51,606 bases of DNA, taken from a virus. Of this stretch, positions 30,301 through 39,575 are shown piece after piece (positions within the stretch are counted from its first letter, which is position 1; each line of letters begins with the position of its first letter). The notes below the pieces were generated by a model. It was not told the DNA's origin. It made no database searches and saw only the letters and a list, made by a program, of their open reading frames with translations. Where the stretch lies: positions 1-51,606 of the IMG/VR virus record IMGVR_UViG_3300036770_005494. One strand, 5' to 3'. A program made the translations under genes and the position numbers.

Positions 30301-32025
30301 ACAAATTTTATATTAAGAGACTGCCTGGATTTTAGACCTAGGAGAAAAGACGATGTGGATTACTTTGATATGCAAACTTCAGTGTTTCCAACATCGTCAG
30401 TTAACACGGAAATAACTGTAGAGTATTATCTAGGTAGGAAAGATCGTATCTATGTAACAACAGGATTGCAGAATGTAGGATCTCCCTATAATAAATTTTA
30501 TCATGTCAAAGGTATAGAATCCACGGATCCTATAGAGCCCGAGGATGAATCGGATTTAACTAAGTTAAGTCTCTGCGTTCTAGATATCCCGCCATATGCG
30601 GTTTCATCCTTCGATGTTAGATTTACGTATGATGACAACGCTAGATACACCATGAAGGATATAGGAAACTTATCCGATAGTGTTATTAAATTAGAAAAGG
30701 CAGTTAAACTTCAAAGTGTGGAAGTAGCAGCATTAAAATCTATAATATTGGATGATGATGATAATGTACTATTGAAATCGGGAATTTTTATTGATGATTT
30801 TTCGAGTTTGGACAAAGCAGATCTTACAAGCGGATTTTTCAGTGTGTTAATAGATGAAGATTCTCAAGAATGCTTCCCCGGATTTACCGCATATAATATT
30901 GATATGGAACCTGAAAGCGAACTTGATATAGATTTAATGAATGATATTGTTACAATGAAGTATGTAGAAGAGCCATTCATAATTCAAGATGAACTAAACT
31001 TTACCTTAACTGTAAATCCTGGAGCGGTAGATGATAAACGCGGTAGAGCAGTTATTTCGAGAAAAAATTCTCTTTCAGTCAATATGCTATTAACTGGCGG
31101 AGCACTTCTTTCTTCAGCAATTGCACTTAAAACTATATCAGCGTATGTCGTGGCGAGTGCGCAAGGAACCAGCACAAGCATTCTTTCTCCTACAAGCGGA
31201 ATTAGTAGAGGATCTTCGGCTAACTTTTCATCGTATGTAGGGGAAGGTTCTATCGCAATCGCATGGAATGCATGTAGAGATGCCTCGTTTAATTTCTTAG
31301 ATTCTGTAGTAGCAATTAGTACAATATCTAGATTATTATCAGGCCCTGCACAATTTGTTGCAGATGCATCTACTTTTGTATATGAATTTATTTCTGGAGG
31401 ATTTTCCACTGTACTGCCGGCACTATCTGGAGACGGACAAGCGACTACTCAAAATATATTTGCAAGTAATGTGATAACCGCATCTGCAGAATTTTTCCCG
31501 CAGTATTCCGCCGGTTTATCTAAAATAATTTTAATTCTAGCCACAATACTAAATGGTTCCTACGGATCAGGAATATCTGGATTACAGGCGGGATTAAATT
31601 CCTTAACTGCTAGTATAACCACAGGGTCATATAATAGTTTGATATTGAAAGCAGATGCAGCGTCCCTTGCCGCGGTAGGTAAACAAATAACCCGAGGAGG
31701 AAGTGGGGGTAATATCATAACAGATATTTTAGATTTCGTGGGAAGTGTAGTAGGAGGTATATTAAAAGGTGCCGTAAGTATAATTAAGGGCATATTTAAA
31801 ATATTCTCAGATAGTCGTATGAAAACTAACATTAAATATATTCGTACTCTTAAGAGCGGCTTAAATATCTATAGTTTTGAGTATAAAAAAGAATTTAAAG
31901 AAATCGCAGGATATGGTAAATATTTTGGATACTTAGCAGATGAGGTGGAAAAAATATTTCCAAAGGCAGTATGCGTGCACGATAATGGTTATAAGATGAT
32001 TAATTATTCCTTAATAGGTAACTAA
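27373..32025 (+). CDS. 1550-residue DUF4815 structural protein with S74 chaperone end
   Basis: The N-terminus NVAPYYDDYNEEKNFHRILF, then KPGVAVQSRELTQSQTILQN, is the DUF4815 signature found in large tail proteins of T4-like marine phages. Further modules: a DUF4214-type unit at about 570-640 (LYREPDASGLAFWYRRYREN); a carbohydrate-binding-like unit at about 858-905 (YKGNWSSSTAYTYNSLVTDR); an Ala/Gly/Ser-rich segment at about 1240-1450; and a C-terminal intramolecular chaperone of the peptidase S74 type at about 1478-1550 (SDSRMKTNIKYIRTLKSGLN), which trimerises fibres and usually cuts itself off at the Ser-Asp before R-K. It probably forms a baseplate-attached fibre or spike. AAGG lies about 9 bases before ATG. 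Confidence 0.78.
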   Translation: MAAETNVAPYYDDYNEEKNFHRILFKPGVAVQSRELTQSQTILQNQVKRIGDYLFTDGELVQGASPSINADARTIRIKDTDSRGRSINHTDYLGKYVRTTSDSSPIGYVEFTFSKDNPNIGDPISFVISLRRYNKEDNDNLNVNIFAQETELLFYDDYIDCLNLDPNIQLRATTVRDISRNAYSTTKLYSKEIILSNPSDQIEVGDLLIHPLLTKKIYVTQILSTIQIVVSEEPEVVIANDLIQYVKKCVSPTSILTQDVSIFYKDGYFVRCPKQRIVPDKDTSFPSVMIGLYSEQQIITSNDDNSLLDPALESSNYFATGADRLKVDLSLASLPLDSEGNVETTDDFIPLLKFNKGVIEYVKITDLRSSFDDKLAERTYDESGNYVVDNFTILPEESAVDSETLLLKASAGKAYVGGYQVKTIGPTEIRIPKNTKTETKEFYNVNTTQGNYIKIGSVEGILPRPQSLIQSETFLELHSVLDEEGIPSGEEPTDDTTRVGILAFKGIEYDSFYTDNLVYKLFSHYIALKPDAPLSWEAWAEAYNIPEDEGRYVSSVLYEGEEAIGTVKEGATNITIYGLYREPDASGLAFWYRRYRENGKNIDNILQAFYDAATGLDKTRLTQSSKSFLSVINGSPFYDGITNTSKVTHIIGVPNEYTDHEATGSYSSPFFKANVHSTGRDVQNQLIIFDKKPSDRLLFPIGKNFVKSVSKLQTSYTKVFRGVSFVSGTYTLTLSLPESLPIGDGTVPASTARANFALIVRTGATSSVPLGSWGFESGSVIISGSSASITINTGDASFTGTADLMLTIENDNLTQRIKKLVEYNTKIIDIDTADKDYSLGKADIFRFRGVYKLEDFSAYKGNWSSSTAYTYNSLVTDRGQLYQALLATTGVDTNFANAWLPVQPEIITNYVLDNGQRDSLYDHGYIKYLGSSADIPGNVLVTFDYFTHTGEGPVTVNSYDANLYSEVPSYRSIIDSTNFILRDCLDFRPRRKDDVDYFDMQTSVFPTSSVNTEITVEYYLGRKDRIYVTTGLQNVGSPYNKFYHVKGIESTDPIEPEDESDLTKLSLCVLDIPPYAVSSFDVRFTYDDNARYTMKDIGNLSDSVIKLEKAVKLQSVEVAALKSIILDDDDNVLLKSGIFIDDFSSLDKADLTSGFFSVLIDEDSQECFPGFTAYNIDMEPESELDIDLMNDIVTMKYVEEPFIIQDELNFTLTVNPGAVDDKRGRAVISRKNSLSVNMLLTGGALLSSAIALKTISAYVVASAQGTSTSILSPTSGISRGSSANFSSYVGEGSIAIAWNACRDASFNFLDSVVAISTISRLLSGPAQFVADASTFVYEFISGGFSTVLPALSGDGQATTQNIFASNVITASAEFFPQYSAGLSKIILILATILNGSYGSGISGLQAGLNSLTASITTGSYNSLILKADAASLAAVGKQITRGGSGGNIITDILDFVGSVVGGILKGAVSIIKGIFKIFSDSRMKTNIKYIRTLKSGLNIYSFEYKKEFKEIAGYGKYFGYLADEVEKIFPKAVCVHDNGYKMINYSLIGN

Positions 32026-33759
32026 ATGGCATCGAATCAAACAGTTAACAGACAAACATCAAATAGATTACCGGTATTTGCCGGACCGGAAACCACAGCA
32101 TTTAAAGTAACACATATGCCTCCTAATACGAGGATATATGTTTACGTAGATAATGTAAATATTACAATGTTTTGCAGTCCTCTTCTAACTTCGCAAATGG
32201 GTACAGAAATAGTAACCAACCAACAGGGCGAAGCCACCGGATTTCTCTATATTCCCAGTAATGACGGACAATATAAATTCTTATCCGGCGAGATTCTTAT
32301 TAGTTTTGGAGATTCCCCCAACGGTATAGAAAACTGCACTTATATAGCAGAATCTATAATGTTTAACCATGGGTTAAATTTAATAGATACGGAACAAGGC
32401 AGTACAATATCCCTTAGGGCAACTGAAAAATTTAGAACAAGTACACAAGGATCATCTGCCGAAGAAGATACTAGTCAGCAAAGATTAGATCCTTTATCTC
32501 AGACCTTTGTTATAGAAGAGGTCAAATATCCTCAAGGTATAGTGGTTACTAGCATTGTACTATATTTCTTCAATAAGGATTCTAATTTACCAGTATCTGT
32601 AGAACTAAGACCAACTGAAGGAGGCATTCCCTCCAGGACAGAATATATTTCCGGTTCTACGGTTACAAAATATCCACAGGACATTCAAATATATGATCCA
32701 ACCGCAGGAGAAGCATTTCCAACGGTATTCACCTTTACCCATCCTATATATCTAAAACCCGGAGAATATGCATTTTGTGTAGTTACAAAATCCGATCAAT
32801 ACCAGTTAGTTACTGCAAAATTGGGCGATGGCAAAACAGTTAAAAAACCCTTTGCCGGAAAATTATTTAGAGCTCAAAATACTGGCACCGAATGGAAAGA
32901 AGATACCAACGAAGATCTTACCTTTAGAATTAATAAGGCTAAATTTGAAACTGGAACAACTACATTCTTAATGAAAAATAATACAATTGCTCCTATAGAA
33001 TATAATAAATTAAGAATGCTATCAACTACAGTATCTCTAGGAGACACCGCATATGCAGAATATAGAGTAAAGACAACATCGGCGGGTATCAGGGACGTAT
33101 CAGATTTTCTAGAAGTTTTACCCAATGGTGAGCCGAACCTAGATAGTAGGCAAGAAGTTTCTGCAAGGGGCGATATTACTTTAGAAGTTTCGTTAACAAC
33201 AAAATCTCAAGATGTTGCTCCCATACTAGATAAGCAATTAATAAAAGCGCAACTTTTTAGAAATAAAATTGTGCCGTATAGCACAGTAGTTTCTCAATCA
33301 GAATTAAGCCCAAATACTGGGCAAGCTGGCGCTAGATATATAGGTAAAATTGTTGCACTTCAAGAAGGATTTGATTCTACTGGATTAGAAGTTACTGTAG
33401 ATGTCAATAGAAAAATTGGTACAGATATAGAAGTCTATGCCAGAGTACTTTCTAGAGAGGATAAAGTATTAGCTGGCGGCATTGTAGAAAGACCTTGGCA
33501 GTTATTACCATTAGCTCCAGGACAATCAAAATCCTTTGCGGGAACAGATACCTCATCCTTTAGCAAAGAAATATATAGATTATTAGATCCAGATTTATCT
33601 TATTCCTATAACGGAGAGGAATTGGCAACAGTAAGTGCAGCCACAGACGATTTTAGTTTTGATACATTCGGATATTATCAAATTAAGGTCGTATTTTATG
33701 CATCGAATCAAAATTATTTACCAATAATTAAGAATTTAACGGCAACTGCAGTATTGTAA
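32026..33759 (+). CDS. conserved baseplate or tail-fibre protein (gp10 slot)
   Basis: A 577-residue, beta-rich protein. The segment LDPLSQTFVIEEVKYPQGIV with VTSIVLYFFNKDSNLPVSVE is a pattern conserved in large structural proteins that follow the DUF4815 protein in T4-like marine phages. By position after gp8 it may fill the role of T4 gp9/gp10, the wedge parts that hold fibres, but I cannot show sequence homology to gp10 (602 residues). It starts right after the previous stop, and its stop overlaps the next start (TAATG). Confidence 0.62.
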   Translation: MASNQTVNRQTSNRLPVFAGPETTAFKVTHMPPNTRIYVYVDNVNITMFCSPLLTSQMGTEIVTNQQGEATGFLYIPSNDGQYKFLSGEILISFGDSPNGIENCTYIAESIMFNHGLNLIDTEQGSTISLRATEKFRTSTQGSSAEEDTSQQRLDPLSQTFVIEEVKYPQGIVVTSIVLYFFNKDSNLPVSVELRPTEGGIPSRTEYISGSTVTKYPQDIQIYDPTAGEAFPTVFTFTHPIYLKPGEYAFCVVTKSDQYQLVTAKLGDGKTVKKPFAGKLFRAQNTGTEWKEDTNEDLTFRINKAKFETGTTTFLMKNNTIAPIEYNKLRMLSTTVSLGDTAYAEYRVKTTSAGIRDVSDFLEVLPNGEPNLDSRQEVSARGDITLEVSLTTKSQDVAPILDKQLIKAQLFRNKIVPYSTVVSQSELSPNTGQAGARYIGKIVALQEGFDSTGLEVTVDVNRKIGTDIEVYARVLSREDKVLAGGIVERPWQLLPLAPGQSKSFAGTDTSSFSKEIYRLLDPDLSYSYNGEELATVSAATDDFSFDTFGYYQIKVVFYASNQNYLPIIKNLTATAVL

Positions 33760-33962
33760 TGTCTAGATATATTCCTCTACAAGATGAGCCTAGTTATGTT
33801 AAAGATAGCGCATCTAGCGCATTAATCAATAATGATGCGAATATGCTTGCAGAATATAAAGCCAGGAGAAAAACCTCCAAGCAAATAAAGGATATGCAAG
33901 CGGAAATAAATATGTTGAAAGACGAATTACATAAAATTAAATCTCATTTAAACTTAAGATAA
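33759..33962 (+). CDS. small coiled-coil structural or assembly protein
   Basis: A 67-residue protein: MSRYIPLQDEPSYVKDSASS with ALINND, then a basic stretch (YKARRKTSKQ) and a leucine/isoleucine heptad helix (IKDMQAEINMLKDELHKIKS). Small proteins of this pattern follow the same large baseplate protein in related marine phages. The start overlaps the upstream stop. A coiled-coil linker or chaperone role is inference. Confidence 0.62.
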   Translation: MSRYIPLQDEPSYVKDSASSALINNDANMLAEYKARRKTSKQIKDMQAEINMLKDELHKIKSHLNLR

Positions 33963-33966
33963 GACT

Positions 33967-35589
33967 ATGCCAAGACTAAAAGCACTAGCAAATGTAAATG
34001 TAGGATTAGCTGCCAACGATGGTACGGGTGATCTTATACGAGATTCGTTCATTAAGATTAATAGTAATTTTAATGGATTATATAGCAATGGCCAATTTGT
34101 AGCATTCAATCCCGATACTAGATTAACTCCAGGATATACCTGGACAGGTGATAAAGATACCGGGATATATAGGCCAGGATCGGGTAAAATTGCTTTTAGT
34201 TTAAATGGTACAGAAAGTTTATTACTAAGCGAAGACGCTACAATTAAATGGTTCGGCGCAGAACTAGCAACTAAGGATTTTGTAACTCAAGAATTATCTA
34301 GCGTTTTTGGCACAGGGTCGGGCTCGGGAACACCCGGTGGCGGAGTACCAATTACTGTTGTGGATTCAGAAGGTGCCATCATAGGAGAAACTACATCATA
34401 TATTAACGGAATTCCTGTTGTTGTTTCTTTACCGACGGTCGGAAACTATGAAGGAAGATTCGCATATTATAATGGTGATGTATGGATCTTTTCATGTTAT
34501 CCTCCGGGTAATGGTACAGGTCTTCCTGCAGATTCTTCAATTGCAAGAGCGGCAGGAAGCGATTGTAGATGGACCAGATTTAGGGGAGAGGGGGCAGTAT
34601 CGGTAGGTACCTCACTACCCACTACTGGGGTAGAAGGACAAGTATTCTATAATGCCACAACAAATACATTATTCTATTATATAGAAGGAGCGTGGAAAAC
34701 TGCAGCATCTGTAGTTGTACCTGACGCACCATCCGGATTTACTGTTTTATCCGCATTACCTGCAACAAGTGATCCCGACAATTTTGAGGGTAGAACCGTA
34801 GTTGTGGGAACCGTAGTTTATATCTTTAGAAGCGGAGCCTGGGTCAATTTTAGTACATATGTTAGCGGCGGTACTTCTGGCGGTATTACATCGGGAGCCA
34901 CATTACCTTCGGCAGTGGGAGCATCCGTTGGACAATTATTTAGAAAAACAGGAACAAATGCGGGACTTTATGCATTCAATGGCGTTGCATGGGTGACCCT
35001 ATCAACCTATACCAGAGACATTGGTGCAACTGCAGGAATTAAAAGATACGGAAGTCTGCCGGCAGATGTTACTAGCTTTAGTGCAGGTGATCTAGTTATA
35101 GTAGATGATGAAGTTTACATTTTAAATTCGGATAAAACCAATTGGGATTTATTTAGACCAGGTGGCGGTTCGGGATCCATTGTAGCGGTATCCGTTTCGG
35201 CGAACAGCATAGGAACCGACGAATTAAAGGCAGGAGCTGTAACTGCAGATAAGATTTTGGGCGGTACTATTACTGGCGATAAAATTGATGCTGGAACTAT
35301 TACCGCAGATAATATAGCTACAGGAACCATCACTTCAGCACAAATAAGAACCGGCACAATTGGCGCAGATCAGATTAACGCAGATTCAATTGCCACCGCA
35401 GTTCTGGCAACAGGTAAATTAACCGCAGGTACTATCGAAGCAGGATCTATCGGTGCAGAAAAACTAGATGTAACTACACTTTCGTCTATTACTGGAAACA
35501 TGGGTACATTAACCGCCGGAGTCATGAAATCTGGTGATAATAAAATGATTATAGATTTAAATAATAAGTTTATTCGAATTGAATTGTAG
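33967..35589 (+). CDS. tail fibre-like protein with TGTI-type repeats
   Basis: A 540-residue fibre-type protein. The N-terminal VNVGLAANDGTGDLIRDSFI with KINSNFNGLYSN is the head-fibre or attachment motif often found at the start of marine-phage fibre proteins. The middle has three similar beta modules with PDAPSGFTVLSALPATSDPD and SGATLPSAVGASVGQLFRKT. Residues about 415-510 repeat a roughly 10-residue unit (AGTITADNIATGTITSAQIR, then TGTIGADQIN), as in beta-helical C-terminal stalks of tail-tip proteins. It opens the host-contact cassette and is followed closely by a peptidase gene. Confidence 0.7.
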   Translation: MPRLKALANVNVGLAANDGTGDLIRDSFIKINSNFNGLYSNGQFVAFNPDTRLTPGYTWTGDKDTGIYRPGSGKIAFSLNGTESLLLSEDATIKWFGAELATKDFVTQELSSVFGTGSGSGTPGGGVPITVVDSEGAIIGETTSYINGIPVVVSLPTVGNYEGRFAYYNGDVWIFSCYPPGNGTGLPADSSIARAAGSDCRWTRFRGEGAVSVGTSLPTTGVEGQVFYNATTNTLFYYIEGAWKTAASVVVPDAPSGFTVLSALPATSDPDNFEGRTVVVGTVVYIFRSGAWVNFSTYVSGGTSGGITSGATLPSAVGASVGQLFRKTGTNAGLYAFNGVAWVTLSTYTRDIGATAGIKRYGSLPADVTSFSAGDLVIVDDEVYILNSDKTNWDLFRPGGGSGSIVAVSVSANSIGTDELKAGAVTADKILGGTITGDKIDAGTITADNIATGTITSAQIRTGTIGADQINADSIATAVLATGKLTAGTIEAGSIGAEKLDVTTLSSITGNMGTLTAGVMKSGDNKMIIDLNNKFIRIEL

Positions 35590-35597
35590 GAGTTGTT

Positions 35598-36236
35598 ATG
35601 CTTGGACATAGTTTACCTAATGAAATATATGATCTAGTTAAAGCAAAAGGAAAAATTTTCGTTAGACAGGAAAAAGGAAAACCTGTAGTATCTGAAGATT
35701 TTGATCAAGATTCTGTTGCAATAATTTTAAGTAAAGATAATAGTAATCTAGCAAATCTTTCAGATGATGAAAGAAGTGAGATGAATGAAAAAAATATTAT
35801 TGTTGCAACCATAGGATCAACTAAAGATTACACAGAAGTATTTTTTCCAGAGAGATATTTTGAAAATAGGCCCCTAACGGGTAGGCCTTTCCTTCATGGA
35901 TTATTTGATTGTTACACTCTGATACGAGATTATTATACTAGAAATTTTAATCTAATGATGCCAAATAATATGCAGAGGGAATGGGAGTGGTGGAATCAAG
36001 GCCCGAACCTATACGTAGAAAATGCAAATAACTATGGGTTCTTCGAAGTCAATGATATTAAAAAACATGATCTATTAGTTATGTCTTTAGGAAGTCCGGT
36101 ACCAAATCACGGTGCGGTATATCTGGGGGATGGTAAATTGATACATCACGTTGCAGGTAGATTTTCAACAATTGAGGAATTGTCTACTTTTTATAAAACC
36201 AAGATATCCGTAGTTTATAGAAATAATACAATCTAA
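35598..36236 (+). CDS. NlpC/P60-type cysteine peptidase of the tail
   Basis: A 212-residue protein whose C-terminal half is an NlpC/P60 domain, which cuts peptide bonds in peptidoglycan stems. The nucleophile is in HGLFDCYTLIRDYYTRNF (C104, approximate) and the histidine is in VPNHGAVYLGDGKLIHHVAG (H173, approximate), the order seen in lambda gpK-like tail proteins. The N-terminal half with IYDLVKAKGKIFVRQEKGKP is not recognised. AGGAG lies 8 bases before the ATG. Such a domain is usual in siphovirus tail tips but is not part of the T4 plan, which uses gp5. It may locally open the wall at infection. Confidence 0.82.
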   Translation: MLGHSLPNEIYDLVKAKGKIFVRQEKGKPVVSEDFDQDSVAIILSKDNSNLANLSDDERSEMNEKNIIVATIGSTKDYTEVFFPERYFENRPLTGRPFLHGLFDCYTLIRDYYTRNFNLMMPNNMQREWEWWNQGPNLYVENANNYGFFEVNDIKKHDLLVMSLGSPVPNHGAVYLGDGKLIHHVAGRFSTIEELSTFYKTKISVVYRNNTI

Positions 36237-37780
36237 TGGCATACGAAGATAGAAGAATTACAGGTAGTACATCGGGATCTACGGTATGGGGTTCTAATCC
36301 TTATACCGACGATTCGGATTTTTCCGTTGCTGCGGTACACGCAGGATTAGTACTGCCAGGAGAAACCAAGTATATAAGATTAACAGAAGTAGGCGAATTA
36401 ACAGGCTATACTGGTACTACTAAAAATGGAGTAACAACTAAGGCATGGGATACTCCCTGGAATGGTTTATACATAACTTTAGTTGGAGAATTTCCTTCTG
36501 ATGGTTCAGGATCCTCATATGGTTATGATGATTGGTATGAGGAATTTTCGGGTTCACTTTTAAAAGGTATAAACAAAACTGAAGCATTACGTATCGGTCA
36601 GTTAATCGCAACTTTTTATTCCGGCGATTCCAAAGTAACAGACGATGTTGGAAATACTTGGTATGCATTATTTAGAAAACCAGATGCGGAAGGATTAGCA
36701 TATTGGACACGAGAAGCATACTTAAGTTATAATAGAAATCCTTTTAATCTAACCTTTGCTAGATTCTTCTTTAGTTCATCTAAACCTGGAGATCTAGATT
36801 ACAATCGAACAAGGACGGCAAGTAAATCCTTTCTAAGCGGAAATGGCGTAGGTGATTTTTACGATCGAGGTTCTTCTGCTCAATCTTCAGTAATACAGTC
36901 AATTACTAGCGGATTATCAATACAAGAAGCAAGGCAAGTAGTATTAGATCTGTATGCATCTATAGGCAGAGGCCCAACCTTTGGAACCAAACTTAGCGAA
37001 ATTGATCAAGCGGGTTATGATTTTTGGGTAAATAAAATAGTTAATGACTCTCTAACTGTCGCGCAAGCTAATACTCAATTTACTGCAGATGTCAATAACT
37101 TTATAGCAAACAATCCGGAGGATCCATATACTAGATATGTTTTAAGTTGGAGGGCCACTCAAGAAGCAGGGCCCCCAGCACCTCCGGTAGTACAACCCCC
37201 GACAATTACACGCGAAGTAGAACCTATACAATCTACGTATGTGCCTTCTGCAGATGGAAGTACTAGGGTTATGTGGGCGGGGATTAAGAGTGGTGTAGGT
37301 TTAGTTTCAATATTTAACAATCCTAAAAATTCTCAGGGCGATGATTCTCCGTTAAATTCTCCGTTAAGTAATCTAAATAGAATATTTTTTGATACTAGAT
37401 TTAATTATTTAAACATAGTATCTGAAGCAAATCCTACCATTAATTTTCCTTTCAGAGATATTAATAAACAAAACACAGGCAAAAAGGGTAAAGATACTAG
37501 ATTAATACCGGTTGAGGGAGAAGCATTATATACAGCATACCCACATAATTTAGGATATGTTCCTTCGGGATTGCTCTATGATTTAGATAATAATCAGGCA
37601 TTGTCTGGCAATACATTTTTGCAAAATATAGATAACACATCCTTTAGATTAGTATACTTACTAGTAGATGATACCAATTTTTATATCAAGGAAAGATTTT
37701 TTGTACGAGGATTCCCGTTACCGTCTTTATCAAAATCTTTTAGAATTTTAGTATTTAATAATCCCGCAGGAGTAGTATAA
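36236..37780 (+). CDS. structural protein with two DUF4214-type modules
   Basis: A 514-residue protein of the host-contact cassette. Residues about 135-205 contain WYALFRKPDAEGLAYWTREA and TASKSFLSGNGVGDFYD, a DUF4214 pattern (LYxRxPDxxGLxYW), and about 230-300 contain a second, weaker copy (VLDLYASIGRGPTFGT to GYDFWVNKIV). DUF4214 units occur in bacterial surface and secreted proteins. A Pro-rich linker (PPAPPVVQPP, about 315) separates them from an unrecognised C-terminal domain. The start overlaps the peptidase stop (TAATG) and its stop overlaps the next start. Confidence 0.65.
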   Translation: MAYEDRRITGSTSGSTVWGSNPYTDDSDFSVAAVHAGLVLPGETKYIRLTEVGELTGYTGTTKNGVTTKAWDTPWNGLYITLVGEFPSDGSGSSYGYDDWYEEFSGSLLKGINKTEALRIGQLIATFYSGDSKVTDDVGNTWYALFRKPDAEGLAYWTREAYLSYNRNPFNLTFARFFFSSSKPGDLDYNRTRTASKSFLSGNGVGDFYDRGSSAQSSVIQSITSGLSIQEARQVVLDLYASIGRGPTFGTKLSEIDQAGYDFWVNKIVNDSLTVAQANTQFTADVNNFIANNPEDPYTRYVLSWRATQEAGPPAPPVVQPPTITREVEPIQSTYVPSADGSTRVMWAGIKSGVGLVSIFNNPKNSQGDDSPLNSPLSNLNRIFFDTRFNYLNIVSEANPTINFPFRDINKQNTGKKGKDTRLIPVEGEALYTAYPHNLGYVPSGLLYDLDNNQALSGNTFLQNIDNTSFRLVYLLVDDTNFYIKERFFVRGFPLPSLSKSFRILVFNNPAGVV

Positions 37781-39057
37781 TGTCTAAAGTATTAGAAATA
37801 ACACGGGAAAGAGTAATTATTGGAAATGGCACAGATACTATTTTTGATACAAATAACGGATACCTATACAGGGACCAATCGTTTACTTTGCCCAGTGAGC
37901 AAGGTAAGTTATTTACTAGAACGTTAAATTTAAATGGTAAACAGATAATACCCGAAATTAATACTATTCAAAATTTAAACAAACCATATAGGACTGAGGA
38001 TTGGGGAGATATGCAAATAAGCGGCAGGGATATTACCCGTCCCGGTACGCCAATTAGCAAACCATTTTTAGAATTCTATACCTATAATGGTAGCCCAGAA
38101 ACTAGATTTTATTGTTTTCTTTTATTAGTAGATATTTCTCCTATCCGACAAGGGTTTCATGAATTTTATGTGGGTACTAAAAAATTCTTTGGGTTCGTTC
38201 GAAAATTAGATAAGTATGATCATTATAATTGGCAACCAACTAGCGGTACTGCGTTAGGTTCACCTATACATTCTTGGGTTAAACAACCCCGACCACTAGG
38301 ATATGGTATAGAAGTTTATCCCGGAGATCTTTATTATAATTATGAAGTATCAGAAGGAGATTACAATGTTAAAAAAGTTGCAGAAAAACCATTATTGCAA
38401 TTTCTTCGTAATCTTCGGGGAGGTGAAGAAATAATTTCTAGTTTAACACCAGTTAATCCTGGAGTATATGATGTACGTATACATGAATTACCCATAGGAT
38501 TTTTTGAACAAGGCCAGGACGGAGGTCAAGATGTATTTAGTTATAGCGAAGGCTACGATCTATTAAGAATTTCGCCAACCGATGCATTATCATATATAGC
38601 AAGTTATCCCGATTTAATCGCCGCATATGGTACAGGTAGTACTTCTGCGATGATAACAAATGGGCAGAATCATTGGGCAAGTTTTGCTGCAAGAGAAGGT
38701 CGCACTTTAATTTTTAATCCTTTAGCCTATATTAATAAGTATGCGGATATAAAACAACAATACGTGGTTGGCTCTAAGATAGATTTTCAAGGAGCCACAG
38801 AACACTATATTAGATTTGGTTATGCAGAAGGTAGAACCTTGGAAGGATCCAGTACATTTTTCCCAAATGCAAGGGGAGGATTATATGATGAAAGATTCGG
38901 GGCGATAGATGTGGGGGACGATATCATCATCTATCCGAATGGTCAAACTATTGCCGGCAAGGGTAATAACCTTACCTACAGATTCAACAATACTGTATAT
39001 TATCTAAATGGGAATATACCAACAAACGAAAAGACACTTTTTCTGAGAAAACAATAA
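37780..39057 (+). CDS. structural protein with tandem DALSYIASYPDLI-type repeats
   Basis: A 425-residue protein of unknown function. Residues about 262-350 hold two copies of a repeat: DALSYIASYPDLIAAYGTGS to NHWASFAAREGRTL, and PLAYINKYADIKQQYVVGSK to EHYIRFGYAEGRTL. The pattern Y-I-A-S-Y-x-D-L-I, H-Y, G-x-x-E-G-R is found in secreted bacterial proteins and adhesins. The N-terminal 250 residues are beta-rich and unrecognised. Overlapping start and stop codons with both neighbours place it firmly in the fibre operon. A role at the tail tip or fibre is inference from location. Confidence 0.6.
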   Translation: MSKVLEITRERVIIGNGTDTIFDTNNGYLYRDQSFTLPSEQGKLFTRTLNLNGKQIIPEINTIQNLNKPYRTEDWGDMQISGRDITRPGTPISKPFLEFYTYNGSPETRFYCFLLLVDISPIRQGFHEFYVGTKKFFGFVRKLDKYDHYNWQPTSGTALGSPIHSWVKQPRPLGYGIEVYPGDLYYNYEVSEGDYNVKKVAEKPLLQFLRNLRGGEEIISSLTPVNPGVYDVRIHELPIGFFEQGQDGGQDVFSYSEGYDLLRISPTDALSYIASYPDLIAAYGTGSTSAMITNGQNHWASFAAREGRTLIFNPLAYINKYADIKQQYVVGSKIDFQGATEHYIRFGYAEGRTLEGSSTFFPNARGGLYDERFGAIDVGDDIIIYPNGQTIAGKGNNLTYRFNNTVYYLNGNIPTNEKTLFLRKQ

Positions 39058-39575
39058 TGGGAATAGTTTTTCAAAGCGATAAATTTGAGATTAGAGATGC
39101 CGCAAGGCAGCTAAAATTCTCCACGGCAAGGAAAATGCCGCATTTATTATATTCTACGACAGGAACGTATACCGTACCTGCGGTTAGAAACGGGCAGGCT
39201 TATGTAGAGCGAATAGACGAGAAAATAGTGCTAACAAACTCTAATATAAATACTAATGATCCTTTCACAATGGGGTTCTTTGATATCACCGGAGGGGTAG
39301 GTGATACAAATGGAAAAATTGCAGTTGGAGGAGGATCTATAATTTTGAGATTATTGAGGCGAGATAGGACGGGAGAATTTTTGGGTAGTTCTATACTAGA
39401 TATAAAAGTTGAGACTGGTGTTTTGAAATTGACGGTATCTCAAAATTTAGATAGAACTCAGTTTGGAGGGGGAACGTATGGTAGTCCATTGACCCCAGAC
39501 ATACGAGAACAAGATGTACTAGGAGATGATGCAGTAAGCATTTCCTACAGAATATTTTACGGGAGATTTCAATGA
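39057..39575 (+). CDS. hypothetical fibre-operon protein, 172 residues
   Basis: Not recognised. The 172-residue product looks beta-rich (HLLYSTTGTYTVPAVRNGQA and GKIAVGGGSIILRLLRRDRT) with no signal peptide or membrane segment. It begins in the stop of the preceding gene and overlaps the next gene by four bases (ATGA), so it is probably translated as part of the structural operon. A small virion or fibre-assembly part is the likely role, by context only. Confidence 0.55.
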   Translation: MGIVFQSDKFEIRDAARQLKFSTARKMPHLLYSTTGTYTVPAVRNGQAYVERIDEKIVLTNSNINTNDPFTMGFFDITGGVGDTNGKIAVGGGSIILRLLRRDRTGEFLGSSILDIKVETGVLKLTVSQNLDRTQFGGGTYGSPLTPDIREQDVLGDDAVSISYRIFYGRFQ

